NCBI GenBank assembly: GCA_049509515.1
Contig: JBEKZV010000018.1
Coordinates: forward strand, 36,746-100,745
DNA: 64,000 nt
DNA from: JBEKCP01 sp049509515
GTDB taxonomy: Bacteria > Planctomycetota > Planctomycetia > Pirellulales > Thermoguttaceae
Direction of reading: 5' to 3'
Numbering within the stretch: position 1 is the first letter of the stretch; every line of letters begins with the position of its first letter. The translations under genes were made by a program, and so were the position numbers. The notes under the pieces were generated by a model. That model saw nothing but the letters and a program-made list of their open reading frames with translations. It ran no database searches and had not been told where the DNA came from. Of the stretch, positions 1 to 8,728 are shown piece after piece.

Positions 1-2955
1 GACCCGGGGTTCGTGTCCGCCGCCTACCGCCTGGCCCTCCAGTACCAGCGCACGGACCAGTCGCAGAAGGCCGAGCCCCTCTTCCAGCGGTTCAGGGAAC
101 TCAACTCGGCCGAGCTCACCGGCGGGACGTTCAGCGTGCAGAAGGCCTACGGGATGGCCGGCAAGTACTACCTGGCGCTGGGGGCCGACAGCCTCCCGCT
201 GCCGCGGGCGGAACCCGCTGCCAGCCGCATCCTGTTCTCTCCCGACGTGAAGCGTCTGGCCACTGCCATGTCTTCGTGGACATGGAGCGGCGGGACCGTC
301 GGACTGCCGGGAATCACGGCCGGCGACCTGACCGGCGGCGGGCACTTGGACCTGGTCCTGAGCGGGGCCGGCGCCGAGGGAAGCACTTCCGTCTGGCTCA
401 ACGACGGCCAAGGCCGATTCTCGCCGGGCCGTCCGATCGCGACCCGCGGGGTCTCGCCCTGCCTAGGCGACGTGGACAATGCCGGCCGGGCGGATCTCTG
501 GCTGGGAACCGCCGCGGGCGGCGTGCTGTTGCAGAACGACGGCAAGGGGGGCTTCAGTCGCCGGCGGGCGCCGGGCCTGCCCGATTCCGCCCCCTTTACA
601 GCCTGCACGCGGTTGCTGGACATCGACAGCGACGGCGATTTGGATCTCCTGGCGTTTGCCTGGCAAGCAGGCTCGATTCCGCCCGTGGGCAATGCCCGGG
701 CCGCGCGGAGCCGGTTGTACCAGAACCACCGCGACGGCACATTTGCCGACGTGGCCGGCAAGTACGGCCTGGCGCTGCCGGACATGCCCGTCGCCGCCGT
801 GGCGTGCGATGATTTCGACAACCGTGGAAGTCCGGACCTCGTGATCTTTCCGGCCGACGGCCGGCGGCCGCTGGTCTGGGTCAACGATCGGGCGGAGAAG
901 TACCACGTCCTCGACGCGTCCGCGACGGGGCTGGACGTGTGCAACGTGATCGGTGCAACCTCCGGCGACCCGGCCAAGCACGGGCGGCGCGACCTATTGG
1001 TTTTTGCCAAAGACGGCGGGCATCTCTTCGTGAACCAGGGCGGATTCCGCTTCGAGGAGCGCAAGGACTTCCACAGCCGCTTCGGCCGCCTGGGCGGCAG
1101 CATGGGCCAACTGGCCGACATGGGCAACCAGGGCCGGCTGGACATCGTCATCCCCGACGCCCATCGCCGCGACGGCACCCGCGGACCGGTCCTCCTGGTG
1201 AACGACTATCCCCGCGATCGGTTCCTGGACGCCGCCGAGCTGGACCCGGGCATCGTGTTGGCCGCCATCCGGACGAAAGGCGACGCCGCGTGCGTCGTGG
1301 CCGATTTCTGCGGCAAGGGCCGGTGCGACATCCTGCTGGCCCCCGCCGGCCAGCCGCCCATGTTGATCGAGAACGTGACGCCGGGCGGACACTGGATCGA
1401 GCTGGACTTGCGCGGGGCGCGGATGCAGGACAACAAGGCCCGCTCGAACAGCTCGGCGATCGGCGCCCGGGTGGAGATCCGCAGCGGCGCACTCTATCAG
1501 CAATACGTCGTCGGAACGGATTGCGGGCCGACCGCCAGGCCGCCCGTGCGGATTCACGCCGGGTTGGGCCGGAACACCAAGGTCGACTGGTTGCGCATCG
1601 TCTGGCCGGACGGCGTGCGCCAGTCGGAAATCGACGTTGCGGCCGACCGGGTGACGAAGATCGAGGAATTGCCGCGGAAGACGGCCTCGTGCCCCAACCT
1701 GTTCGCCTGGGACGGCACGCATTACCGCTTCGTGTCCGATTTCGCCGGCGTGGGGGGGCTGGGATTCCTGGTCGCCCCCGGCGAGTACGCCGTGCCGCGG
1801 GCGACGGAGTACCTCCGCCTTCCACATATCGAGCCGCTCGGCGGCCAGTTCGTCCTGCAAGTGACGGAACCGCTCGAAGAGGTGCTGTACCTCGACGCGG
1901 CCCGGCTGATTGCGGTCGACCATCCGCTCGGCACCGAGGTGTTTCCCAACGAGATGATGGCGGCCGCCGCCCCCCAGCCGGTGCCCGAGATCTTCTGCAT
2001 CCGGCGGCCGATCGAGCCCGTGCGGGCGGTGGACCATCGCGGCGTGGACGTCACCGACGCGCTCCGCCGGGTCGATCGGCGCTATGCGGGCGCCACCGAG
2101 GTGGATCCGCGTTTCACGGGGTTCGCCAAGGACCATTTCGTGGAGCTCGATTTCCAGGACCGGCTCCATGAGTTGCCGCCGGGCGCGCGGCTGATCCTCT
2201 TCCTCGACGGCTGGGTCGAGTACGGCTACTCGTCCACGAACTTTGCGGCCGCCCAGGCGGGCCTCCGCCTGAAGGCCCCCAGCATCCACGCCCTTCGCGA
2301 CGGCCGCTGGGTCGAGCTGTTTCATGAGGTCGGCTACCCGGCGGGCTTGAACCATACGATGACGCTCGACGTCACCGGGAAGATCCGCGCCGGCGATCGG
2401 CGGATCCGCATTTCCAGCAACATGGAGATCTACTGGGACCGCATCTACTTGGCCGCGGCCCCGGGCGACGCATCGCCGGCCGTAAAGGAAGTCGGGCCCC
2501 AAAGCGCGGATCTCCATTTCCTCGGCTATCCCCGCGAGTATTCGCCGGACGGACGACAGCCGAACCTCTACGATTACCAGAACCTCGACCGGAGCGTGGC
2601 CTGGCGGACCATGGCCGGCGACTACACCCGGCTGGGCGACGTGACCGAGCTGGTGCAAGAGGCGGACGACTGCTATGTCATCATGGGCCCGGGCGAGGAG
2701 GTGACGCTCCGCTTCGACGCCGCCGCCTTGGGCCCGATTCCCCCCGGCCGGGCGAGGACGTTCCTGCTCAAGGTGGACGCCTACTGCAAGGACATGGATT
2801 CGCACACGGCGTATCCCGACACGGTGGCCCCGCTGCCGTTCCGGGCCATGAGCGGCTATCCCTACCCTGCCGGCGAGCACTATCCCGATACGGACAAGAC
2901 CCGGTCGTCCCGCCTGCGGTTCAACACCCGCCACGTGCCGTTCCAGGGGCCGTGA
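1..2955 (+). CDS. TPR / FG-GAP / ASPIC-UnbV secreted protein, 3' part
   Basis: The reading frame is open at the left edge, so the N-terminus lies outside the window. What remains is about 984 residues. It begins with a TPR-like helical pair (residues 1-55). FG-GAP/VCBS beta-propeller repeats follow (about 95-460), with recurrent Ca-binding patterns such as DIDSDGDLD. An ASPIC/UnbV domain comes next (about 462-545, starting GGHWIELDLRG). The C-terminal region of about 420 residues opens with a CPNLFAWDGTHYRF signature, which I know as a companion of ASPIC proteins in Planctomycetes and Acidobacteria. Such proteins are exported and probably bind ligands or carbohydrate; no enzymatic role is established. 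GTG at 13 is only an internal codon. Family call is firm, function unknown. Confidence 0.85.
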   Translation, partial: DPGFVSAAYRLALQYQRTDQSQKAEPLFQRFRELNSAELTGGTFSVQKAYGMAGKYYLALGADSLPLPRAEPAASRILFSPDVKRLATAMSSWTWSGGTVGLPGITAGDLTGGGHLDLVLSGAGAEGSTSVWLNDGQGRFSPGRPIATRGVSPCLGDVDNAGRADLWLGTAAGGVLLQNDGKGGFSRRRAPGLPDSAPFTACTRLLDIDSDGDLDLLAFAWQAGSIPPVGNARAARSRLYQNHRDGTFADVAGKYGLALPDMPVAAVACDDFDNRGSPDLVIFPADGRRPLVWVNDRAEKYHVLDASATGLDVCNVIGATSGDPAKHGRRDLLVFAKDGGHLFVNQGGFRFEERKDFHSRFGRLGGSMGQLADMGNQGRLDIVIPDAHRRDGTRGPVLLVNDYPRDRFLDAAELDPGIVLAAIRTKGDAACVVADFCGKGRCDILLAPAGQPPMLIENVTPGGHWIELDLRGARMQDNKARSNSSAIGARVEIRSGALYQQYVVGTDCGPTARPPVRIHAGLGRNTKVDWLRIVWPDGVRQSEIDVAADRVTKIEELPRKTASCPNLFAWDGTHYRFVSDFAGVGGLGFLVAPGEYAVPRATEYLRLPHIEPLGGQFVLQVTEPLEEVLYLDAARLIAVDHPLGTEVFPNEMMAAAAPQPVPEIFCIRRPIEPVRAVDHRGVDVTDALRRVDRRYAGATEVDPRFTGFAKDHFVELDFQDRLHELPPGARLILFLDGWVEYGYSSTNFAAAQAGLRLKAPSIHALRDGRWVELFHEVGYPAGLNHTMTLDVTGKIRAGDRRIRISSNMEIYWDRIYLAAAPGDASPAVKEVGPQSADLHFLGYPREYSPDGRQPNLYDYQNLDRSVAWRTMAGDYTRLGDVTELVQEADDCYVIMGPGEEVTLRFDAAALGPIPPGRARTFLLKVDAYCKDMDSHTAYPDTVAPLPFRAMSGYPYPAGEHYPDTDKTRSSRLRFNTRHVPFQGP

Positions 2956-3335
2956 TGCTCGGACTCGCCCGCCGAGCCGATTCCACGGCCGTTTCCGGCG
3001 CAGTCGGTGTTCGGCCCGGCGGCAACAACGGCGGCTCGCTGTAACTGCCTTAAAGCACGTTAGTTACGACAATTAGGATATTTTACCTTCGGCAGGAAAG
3101 GGGGGCGATAGGCGGCAGAAAAGGGAGGCAATAGGCAGGTTTGGGAAGTCTTTCCGTGCATGAAGCGTGCGGAAGGGTGGGTGGCCGTATTAGCTGTGAT
3201 TGGCTGTGACGCTAGCGTTCCGTCCTTGAATTGGCGGAGAATAGGCAACCCTCCTCGATAGCGCCCTCTCGTACCTGACTTGCTGTTTACACCATATCTG
3301 GTCATAAGTGGGGTTCGTTTCTCCGGAAATCGGGG
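2956..3335. other. intergenic region with a partial REP-like copy
   Basis: No convincing gene is seen in these 380 bases. Positions 2979-3020 are nearly identical (about 37 of 42 bases) to 28336-28377, the start of the longer REP-like repeat inside the transposase remnant. From about 3050 the composition becomes distinctly more AT-rich than the flanking operons, and this continues through the TetR gene. Confidence 0.5.
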
Positions 3336-3368
3336 TTGACTCCAGGAGTAAGTGAGTGTACACTAACT
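3336..3368 (+). promoter_or_regulatory. promoter with overlapping palindromic operator for the tetR-macAB operon
   Basis: TTGACT (3336-3341) and TACACT (3359-3364) are separated by exactly 17 bases, a good sigma-70 type promoter. The -10 box lies inside GTGAGTGTACACTAAC (3352-3367), which is palindromic at 14 of 16 bases with a perfect AGTGTACACT core. This is the usual arrangement for an autorepressing TetR family regulator. It also implies that translation starts downstream of about 3371. Confidence 0.65.
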
Positions 3369-3392
3369 ATCATCGCGATGGAAGGGGACCAT

Positions 3393-4073
3393 GTGAAGAC
3401 AGCCTCGAAAATGTCTGGGGAGGATCGCCGAACGGCTATCATCAGGACCGCCCGAAGGGTCTTCGTTGAGAAGGGCTTCGACAGGACTACCACCCGCGAA
3501 TTGGCCGAGGCGGCCGGAGTCTCTGAGGCTCTCTTGTTCAAGCACTTTCCCAGTAAAGAAGCCCTCTATTCCGCGATACACACGTCCTGTTTCAAGGAAG
3601 AGGGATCGAAAGTCATCGAGCGGCTGCAATCGCTGGAGCCATCCACGTCGGCGCTGGTGTTTTTGGTCCATGATCTTGTTTCGCACATCCTTGGCAGACA
3701 GCCGGAGGAGGGCGAACGCTCGTTCCTCCGCCTTGTACTTCGTAGTCTGATGGACGAGGGAGAGTTCGCCCGGCTTGGCATTCAAGGACCACCGTCCCAT
3801 TGGGTCCAAAAGGTCGAGGAGTGCATTGAGGCTGCAAAAGCTGCTGGTGATATAGTCGATGGACCTACTCCAACAAGTTTAGGAGGTTGGTGTACCCATC
3901 ACCTAATCTCCGGCGTAATGATGCACTTCTTGCCTGTTGATCCCGTTATAGACTATGGGATTCCGCGCGAGGAACTCGTGAGCCAGGTCATTTGGTTTTG
4001 TTTGCGCGGCATGGGTTTGAAAGAAGAGGCGATCCAGCGTTGTTTTAGGTCCAAAGGCATTTGCGCGAGGTGA
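3393..4073 (+). CDS. TetR/AcrR family transcriptional regulator
   Basis: A 226-residue TetR regulator. The N-terminal helix-turn-helix is clear: RRTAIIRTARRVFVEKGFD followed by TTRELAEAAGVSEALLFKHF. The C-terminal half is a ligand-binding domain that I cannot assign to a ligand. I chose GTG 3393, 5 bases after GAAGGGG, because the promoter at 3336-3364 would leave a leader of only about 7 bases for ATG 3378. It is the first gene of an efflux operon and probably represses that operon through the palindrome overlapping its own -10. Codon use is more AT-rich than the flanking high-GC genes, which suggests acquisition of the cassette. Confidence 0.85.
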   Translation: MKTASKMSGEDRRTAIIRTARRVFVEKGFDRTTTRELAEAAGVSEALLFKHFPSKEALYSAIHTSCFKEEGSKVIERLQSLEPSTSALVFLVHDLVSHILGRQPEEGERSFLRLVLRSLMDEGEFARLGIQGPPSHWVQKVEECIEAAKAAGDIVDGPTPTSLGGWCTHHLISGVMMHFLPVDPVIDYGIPREELVSQVIWFCLRGMGLKEEAIQRCFRSKGICAR

Positions 4074-4093
4074 GAGACGAGTTTTTTTGGGCC

Positions 4094-4117
4094 AAGTGGT
4101 GTGTGAGCACACACTTA
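4094..4117. promoter_or_regulatory. palindrome downstream of tetR, possible second operator
   Basis: GTGTGTGAGCACACAC (4099-4114) is an inverted repeat with only two central bases, flanked by AAGTG and TTA. The loop is too small for a good hairpin terminator. The GTG/CAC half-sites resemble the operator at 3352-3367, so a second TetR site controlling the downstream genes is plausible but unproven. A run of seven T precedes it at 4082-4088. Confidence 0.35.
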
Positions 4118-4157
4118 CATCGCTGTAACCGACAGAGCAAGTGACGCAAAATCAACG

Positions 4158-4541
4158 GTGGGAAGGGAATTGGTTGTGGAGCAAATGGTAATGGATGTTC
4201 CGGTCGGCTTACGGTTCCGCACTCGAAGCGATTTCCTGCGGATGCTGCGCCAATGGGGAGCCGACCCCGGCGTCAGCTATTGTCGATTCGACGCGGAGAC
4301 GCGGGAAATCCGCGACATACAACACATTTGCCTCCGTTGCCGCTACGACCGGTGGGTCGAGGCGTTCGGCGAGCCGGAGGCCGTTTCTCCAGAATTTGAT
4401 TCGGCAGTTGGTGCGGCAATTCGCACCTGGCAACATCAGTGCGTCGATGGTCCGGTCACGTGCATTGGACATTTGTTTGAGCACCCCGCGGGCGTTCGGT
4501 GGGTGGTCGTCGCTCGTGTGTGTTTTTCTTCACGGCCTTGA
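4158..4541 (+). CDS. small conserved-looking hypothetical protein
   Basis: A 127-residue protein that I do not recognise. It contains a short Cys motif (HICLRCRYDRW) and an acidic stretch before a hydrophobic C-terminus (GVRWVVVARVCF). It lies between tetR and the membrane fusion protein gene, in the same direction, ending 40 bases before the latter. Starts at GTG 4158, ATG 4185 or ATG 4191 are all possible; GGAAGGGA precedes the second group. There are no membrane segments. It could be an accessory protein of the efflux operon or a residual fragment. The only competing frame at this place is an upstream extension of the fusion-protein frame, which looks non-coding. Confidence 0.5.
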   Translation: MGRELVVEQMVMDVPVGLRFRTRSDFLRMLRQWGADPGVSYCRFDAETREIRDIQHICLRCRYDRWVEAFGEPEAVSPEFDSAVGAAIRTWQHQCVDGPVTCIGHLFEHPAGVRWVVVARVCFSSRP

Positions 4542-4581
4542 CGTGCTACCAATTCACTTGCGGGACATTTGCAGGACTACC

Positions 4582-5880
4582 ATGAAAACGGTATTCGTGA
4601 TTCTTGTACTGATTGGTGTTGTGGGAGGCGGCACGACATACTACGTCAAACATGTCGCTTCCGATCCCACGGTGAGCTTCCGCACGGTGGCGATCAAGCG
4701 AGGCGAACTGCTCTCGACGATCAGCGCCACTGGAACCCTTCAGCCGGAAGAGGTCGTTGACGTGGGTGCGCAGGTCATGGGATTGATCCTGGAATTCGGC
4801 CCCGATCCCCACGATCCGGCTAAGCTGATCGACTACGGCTCCATCGTCGAGAAAGGCACGGTGTTGGCGAGGATCGACCCCACCCCCTATGAAGCCGCGT
4901 TCGATCAGGCAGAAGCAACGCTCGAACGATCCGAAGCCGATCTGTCGCAGCTTGAGGCAAAATACGAACAGGCAGAGCAGGATTGGAAGCGTGCCGGGAG
5001 CCTGCGCCCCAAGGGGGCGATCGCCCAGGCCGACTATGACGCCGCCGTGGCCAGTTACAAGGTGGCCAAGGCAAACGTGGCTGTGGGTAAGGCAACCATC
5101 CGGCAGGACAAGGCTGCGCTGCGGGTGGCGAAGACCAACCTCGGCTATACAACCATCAAATCGCCGGTTCGGGGCGCGGTTATCGACCGCCGCGTCAACA
5201 TTGGCCAGACCGTGGTCGCCAGTCTCAACGCCCCCAGTCTGTTCCTTATTGCCAAGGACTTGCAGCGGATGCAGGTGTGGGCCTCGGTCAATGAGGCCGA
5301 CATCGGCCACATCCGCGCGGACATGCCCGTGCAATTCACGGTCGATGCCCATCCGGGCCAAATGTTCCGCGGCAAAGTGACCCAAATCCGAATGAACGCC
5401 ACTATGACGCAGAACGTCGTCACTTACACAGTCGTCGTGACGGCCGACAATTCCAGTGGCAAGTTGTTACCTTATCTGACCGCGAACGTCCAATTTGAGA
5501 TGGGCCAACGGTCGGACGTGCTGTTGGTGCCTAATGCGGCGTTGCGTTGGAGGCCGCAGGCGTCACAGATAGACCCGGTGCTGAGTAAGACGGCACTCTC
5601 CGCAGAGTCCACGAACACTCAAGACCGTGGCTGCCTTTGGGTTGAAGCGAATGGTGGTTTTGTTCGGCCGCTGGCGGTAGTGGTTGGCGTTAGCGACGGG
5701 ACGATGACCGAAATCAGTGGCAACGGCGTGAAGGAAGGAATGCAGGTCATTGTGGGAGAGGAAGGCCAGGGAGACACGGAGGGCCAAGACAACGAGACGC
5801 CCGCTGACGGAGACAAGACGAGCAATCCATTCTTGCCGAAGCCGCCCAAGGGCAGCAGACCACCTCCAGGACCAATGTAG
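4582..5880 (+). CDS. MacA-like periplasmic membrane fusion protein (HlyD/RND-MFP family)
   Basis: A 432-residue adaptor of a tripartite ABC efflux pump. A single N-terminal membrane anchor is visible (MKTVFVILVLIGVVGG). A split lipoyl/barrel-sandwich domain surrounds a coiled-coil hairpin at about residues 100-185, rich in QAEATLERSEADL-type heptads. Beta-barrel and membrane-proximal domains follow, and a Pro-rich tail (residues 415-432). It would link the MacB-like transporter to an outer-membrane TolC-type channel, which is not in this window. ATG 4582 immediately precedes the anchor; the frame upstream of it is unrelated. Its gene is 19 bases before the transporter gene and is probably co-transcribed with tetR. 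Confidence 0.88.
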   Translation: MKTVFVILVLIGVVGGGTTYYVKHVASDPTVSFRTVAIKRGELLSTISATGTLQPEEVVDVGAQVMGLILEFGPDPHDPAKLIDYGSIVEKGTVLARIDPTPYEAAFDQAEATLERSEADLSQLEAKYEQAEQDWKRAGSLRPKGAIAQADYDAAVASYKVAKANVAVGKATIRQDKAALRVAKTNLGYTTIKSPVRGAVIDRRVNIGQTVVASLNAPSLFLIAKDLQRMQVWASVNEADIGHIRADMPVQFTVDAHPGQMFRGKVTQIRMNATMTQNVVTYTVVVTADNSSGKLLPYLTANVQFEMGQRSDVLLVPNAALRWRPQASQIDPVLSKTALSAESTNTQDRGCLWVEANGGFVRPLAVVVGVSDGTMTEISGNGVKEGMQVIVGEEGQGDTEGQDNETPADGDKTSNPFLPKPPKGSRPPPGPM

Positions 5881-5899
5881 CTTCTGGGAGTCCCCGCAC

Positions 5900-8245
5900 A
5901 TGGAATTGATACGGCTTGAAGACATCCACAAGACCTATTACCTGGGCGAAGTGGAAGTCCGGGTGCTGCGGGGCATCTCGCTCTCCATTCGTCGAGGCGA
6001 GATGGTGGCGCTGATGGGTGCCTCGGGTTCAGGCAAGACCACGTTGATGAACATCCTGGGGTGCCTGGACCATCCGACCTCGGGCAAGTATTGGCTCGAC
6101 GGCCAGGAGATGAGCGGCCTCTCACCCAATCAGCGAGCGCTGGTGCGAACGGAAAAACTTGGCTTTGTCTTTCAGAGCTTCAATCTCCTCGCGCGAACAA
6201 CGGCGCTACAGAACGTCGTTATGCCGCTGGACTATTCCCCGCATCGGCATTCCCCCGGGGAGGCCCGCAGTTTAGCGAGGACTCTGCTCGGCCGCGTTGG
6301 ACTGGCCGACCGAGCCAATCACGAGCCATCGCAAATGTCTGGAGGGCAACAACAACGAGTGGCGATCGGCCGGGCATTGGTCAATCGCCCCGCGCTTGTT
6401 CTCGCCGACGAGCCGACGGGCAATCTGGATTCGCATACGAGCGTCGAAATCCTCCGCATGTTTCAGCAACTCAACGCCGAGGGAATTACCGTCGTCCTGG
6501 TGACGCACGATCCCCATGTGGCCGCCTATGCCCATCGGACCATCCGCATCGTGGACGGAATGATCGAGGGCGACGAGCTGAATCCCTCGAATCCCCGTGA
6601 AATAGGTGTTGCGCCGGAACCCCATGCCGGCTTCCGGCAGTCGGCTCCTCATGCGGGCGTCCCGGACAAGAGCGGCAATGGTGGAGGTCGCGGCGATGGC
6701 ACGGCAACGGCGACGGCAACCCAGCCGGTGACAGTCGCGGCCATCGCGGGAGAAGCTCGCTCTCACCCCCAGCCGGCAGCGAAACCAAATCCCTCGCTAC
6801 GGAACCCGTTGGCTGAGTTCTATGACGATGCGCCAGTGAAGCCTCGGCGGCAGATCGCGCCGGCGCTGCTGCCCGCCACCTGGCGCACCGCGCTCGGGGC
6901 GCTGCGGCGAAACAAGATGCGATCGGGGCTATCGGCTCTGGGCGTCATCATTGCCGTGGCTGCGGTCATCGCCATGACGGAGATCGGTCAAGGCTCGAAA
7001 GCCACCTTGCAGAAGGGCATCGCCAGCATGGGGGCGAACACGCTGATGATCTTTGCCGGGAGCACCGCAACGGGTGGCGTGAAGCAGGGGACCGGCACTG
7101 CGCTGACGCTCACGCCCCAAGACGCCAGCGAGATAGCCCGTCAGTGCCTTGCCGTCAGCGGAGTCGCCCCGATTGTTCGCGCCCGATCGCAAATCCTCTA
7201 CGGGAACCGCAACTGGGTTCCCGAGCAAATCTACGGCACAACGCCGTCGTTCCTGGTGGTACGTGATTGGCAGAACATGGCGCAAGGCGAGATGTTCAGC
7301 GACCGCGATGTCCGCAACGGTAACAAGGTCTGCGTGATCGGTAACACCGTGAAACGAAACTTGTTTCCGGGCTTGTCTCCGATCGGCAAGGAAATCCGCA
7401 TCAATAGCGTCTCGTTCCGCGTGATCGGCGTGTTGAGTTGCAAGGGAGCGAACATGATGGGCATGGATCAGGACAACATCGTGCTGGCTCCGTGGACCAC
7501 CATCAAATACCGCGTGAGCGGCACCACTCTGACCAACACGAACCAGAGCGCCAGTTCCGGCAGCAGTTCATCTTCTACCAGTGATGCTGTCAACACGCTG
7601 AGCGGCCTCTATCCCGCTGCAACATCGCTGTATCCCTCTCGTTCGTCCATCCAGGCCGCCGATTACCCACAGCCGGTCCGTTTCACCAACGTGGATCAGA
7701 TTGTTGCCAAGGCGGCTTCCGAAACCAAGGTCAAACAGGCGGTCAGCCAGATTACCGATCTACTGCGCGAGCGCCACCGCATCCGCGCGGGCAGCGAGGA
7801 CGACTTCAGCGTCCGCGATATGGCCGAGATGGTGAACATGTTCTCCTCCACCACCCGGTCGATGAGCATCCTGCTGTTGGTGGTGGCCTTGATTTCCCTG
7901 GTGGTTGGCGGGGTGGGCATTATGAACATCATGCTGGTCTCCGTCACAGAACGTACCCGGGAAATAGGACTCCGTATGGCCGTTGGTGCCCGAAGCTATC
8001 ACATTCTCCGGCAGTTCCTCGTCGAGGCGGTGGTGTTGTGTCTCGTCGGCGGGGCCATAGGGATTCTCTTGGGCCGTGGCACGTCGATCCTGGTGAGGTG
8101 GAAAATACACTGGCCGACGGAAGCGTCGTTGTCGACGATCGTTGCCGCCGTGGCGGTCTCTGTCGGCGTCGGCATCGCCTTCGGCTTCTATCCCGCCTGG
8201 AAAGCCTCGCGGCTGGACCCAATCGAAGCCCTACGCTACGAGTGA
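5900..8245 (+). CDS. MacB-like ABC transporter, ATPase-permease fusion
   Basis: A 781-residue half-transporter. The N-terminal nucleotide-binding domain (1-230) shows Walker A GASGSGKT, signature SGGQQQRVAIGRAL and Walker B LVLADEPTGNLD. A low-complexity linker of about 100 residues rich in Thr/Ala/Pro follows. The MacB-type permease has one membrane segment before a large periplasmic domain (LSALGVIIAVAAVIAM). FtsX-like segments with the conserved GGVGIMNIMLVSVTERTREIGLRMAVGA motif and a final YPAWKASRLDPIEALRYE complete it. It exports peptides, macrolides or signalling lipids in known relatives; the substrate here is unknown. Start ATG 5900 is preceded by GGGAG. The linker is longer than in MacB of E. 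coli. Confidence 0.9.
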   Translation: MELIRLEDIHKTYYLGEVEVRVLRGISLSIRRGEMVALMGASGSGKTTLMNILGCLDHPTSGKYWLDGQEMSGLSPNQRALVRTEKLGFVFQSFNLLARTTALQNVVMPLDYSPHRHSPGEARSLARTLLGRVGLADRANHEPSQMSGGQQQRVAIGRALVNRPALVLADEPTGNLDSHTSVEILRMFQQLNAEGITVVLVTHDPHVAAYAHRTIRIVDGMIEGDELNPSNPREIGVAPEPHAGFRQSAPHAGVPDKSGNGGGRGDGTATATATQPVTVAAIAGEARSHPQPAAKPNPSLRNPLAEFYDDAPVKPRRQIAPALLPATWRTALGALRRNKMRSGLSALGVIIAVAAVIAMTEIGQGSKATLQKGIASMGANTLMIFAGSTATGGVKQGTGTALTLTPQDASEIARQCLAVSGVAPIVRARSQILYGNRNWVPEQIYGTTPSFLVVRDWQNMAQGEMFSDRDVRNGNKVCVIGNTVKRNLFPGLSPIGKEIRINSVSFRVIGVLSCKGANMMGMDQDNIVLAPWTTIKYRVSGTTLTNTNQSASSGSSSSSTSDAVNTLSGLYPAATSLYPSRSSIQAADYPQPVRFTNVDQIVAKAASETKVKQAVSQITDLLRERHRIRAGSEDDFSVRDMAEMVNMFSSTTRSMSILLLVVALISLVVGGVGIMNIMLVSVTERTREIGLRMAVGARSYHILRQFLVEAVVLCLVGGAIGILLGRGTSILVRWKIHWPTEASLSTIVAAVAVSVGVGIAFGFYPAWKASRLDPIEALRYE

Positions 8246-8368
8246 GTGAACGAATGGTACATGACGAAGACCTCAGAACCAACTTCAGGTTAGTTCTGCC
8301 GTGCGTCAAGGCGTGCATGGTGTGACGCAAGATGCTTGCTAGGTTGTGGTTACATCGAGACGCGTGTT

Positions 8369-8599
8369 ATCCCGGCGTTTACGCCGGGATCCGCGGGCAT
8401 GGGCCACCGATCGGGATTTCCTTGGCTGCGCCTGTCAGCCTCGTTCACGAGGCTCCTGTCCGCGACGAGGAGCCTCGTCAACGGGCCTGACATAGGTTGT
8501 TGCTCGTGCGGGGAATTCGACCGGCGTAAACGCCGGCCCTCCTACGGCCTTCGGCGAAAAGGCTCGTAAACGAGCCTATCTGGCGTCGTCCAACGCTTG
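8369..8599. repeat. REP/BIME-like structured repeat, copy A
   Basis: An intergenic element of about 230 bases made of palindromes. CCGGCG-TTTA-CGCCGG (8372-8387, extended to a 9-bp stem at 8369-8390) recurs in inverted orientation as CCGGCG-TAAA-CGCCGG (8521-8536). AGCCTCG-TTCA-CGAGGCT (8437-8454) and AGGCTCG-TAAA-CGAGCCT (8560-8577) form a second such pair. ACGAGGCTCC pairs with GGAGCCTCGT across 12 bases. Positions 8393-8599 align along their length with 28411-28618. Two opposite palindromes with a linker is the layout of bacterial interspersed mosaic elements. Confidence 0.75.
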
Positions 8600-8654
8600 G
8601 CAGAGAGTCCGGCCGAACACGCGGGGTGCGGGCGTGGCGTTCCCGGTTCAATTC

Positions 8655-8663
8655 TGCTATACT
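8655..8663 (+). promoter_or_regulatory. extended -10 promoter for the haem-protein operon
   Basis: TGCTATACT is an extended -10 box (TGn plus TATACT at 8658-8663). No good -35 hexamer is present 17 bases upstream (TGGCGT). It lies 66 bases before the chosen GTG start at 8729 and just after the repeat, so it is the probable promoter of the 8729-20184 gene series. Confidence 0.45.
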
Positions 8664-8728
8664 TACCTGCGGCAGAGAATGGGCGCGTTACCGGTCGTCT
8701 GATTGGCACTTTTCAGTCGGCGGTTCCC

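Noticed and set aside
4099..4114. Inverted repeat after tetR as a rho-independent terminator
   Set aside because: The loop would be only two bases and the T-run precedes rather than follows the stem; an operator is more likely.
8597..8728. TTG 8597 as start of the HzsA-like gene
   Set aside because: The frame upstream of GTG 8729 runs through the repeat end and over the extended -10 box, and lacks signal-peptide character.
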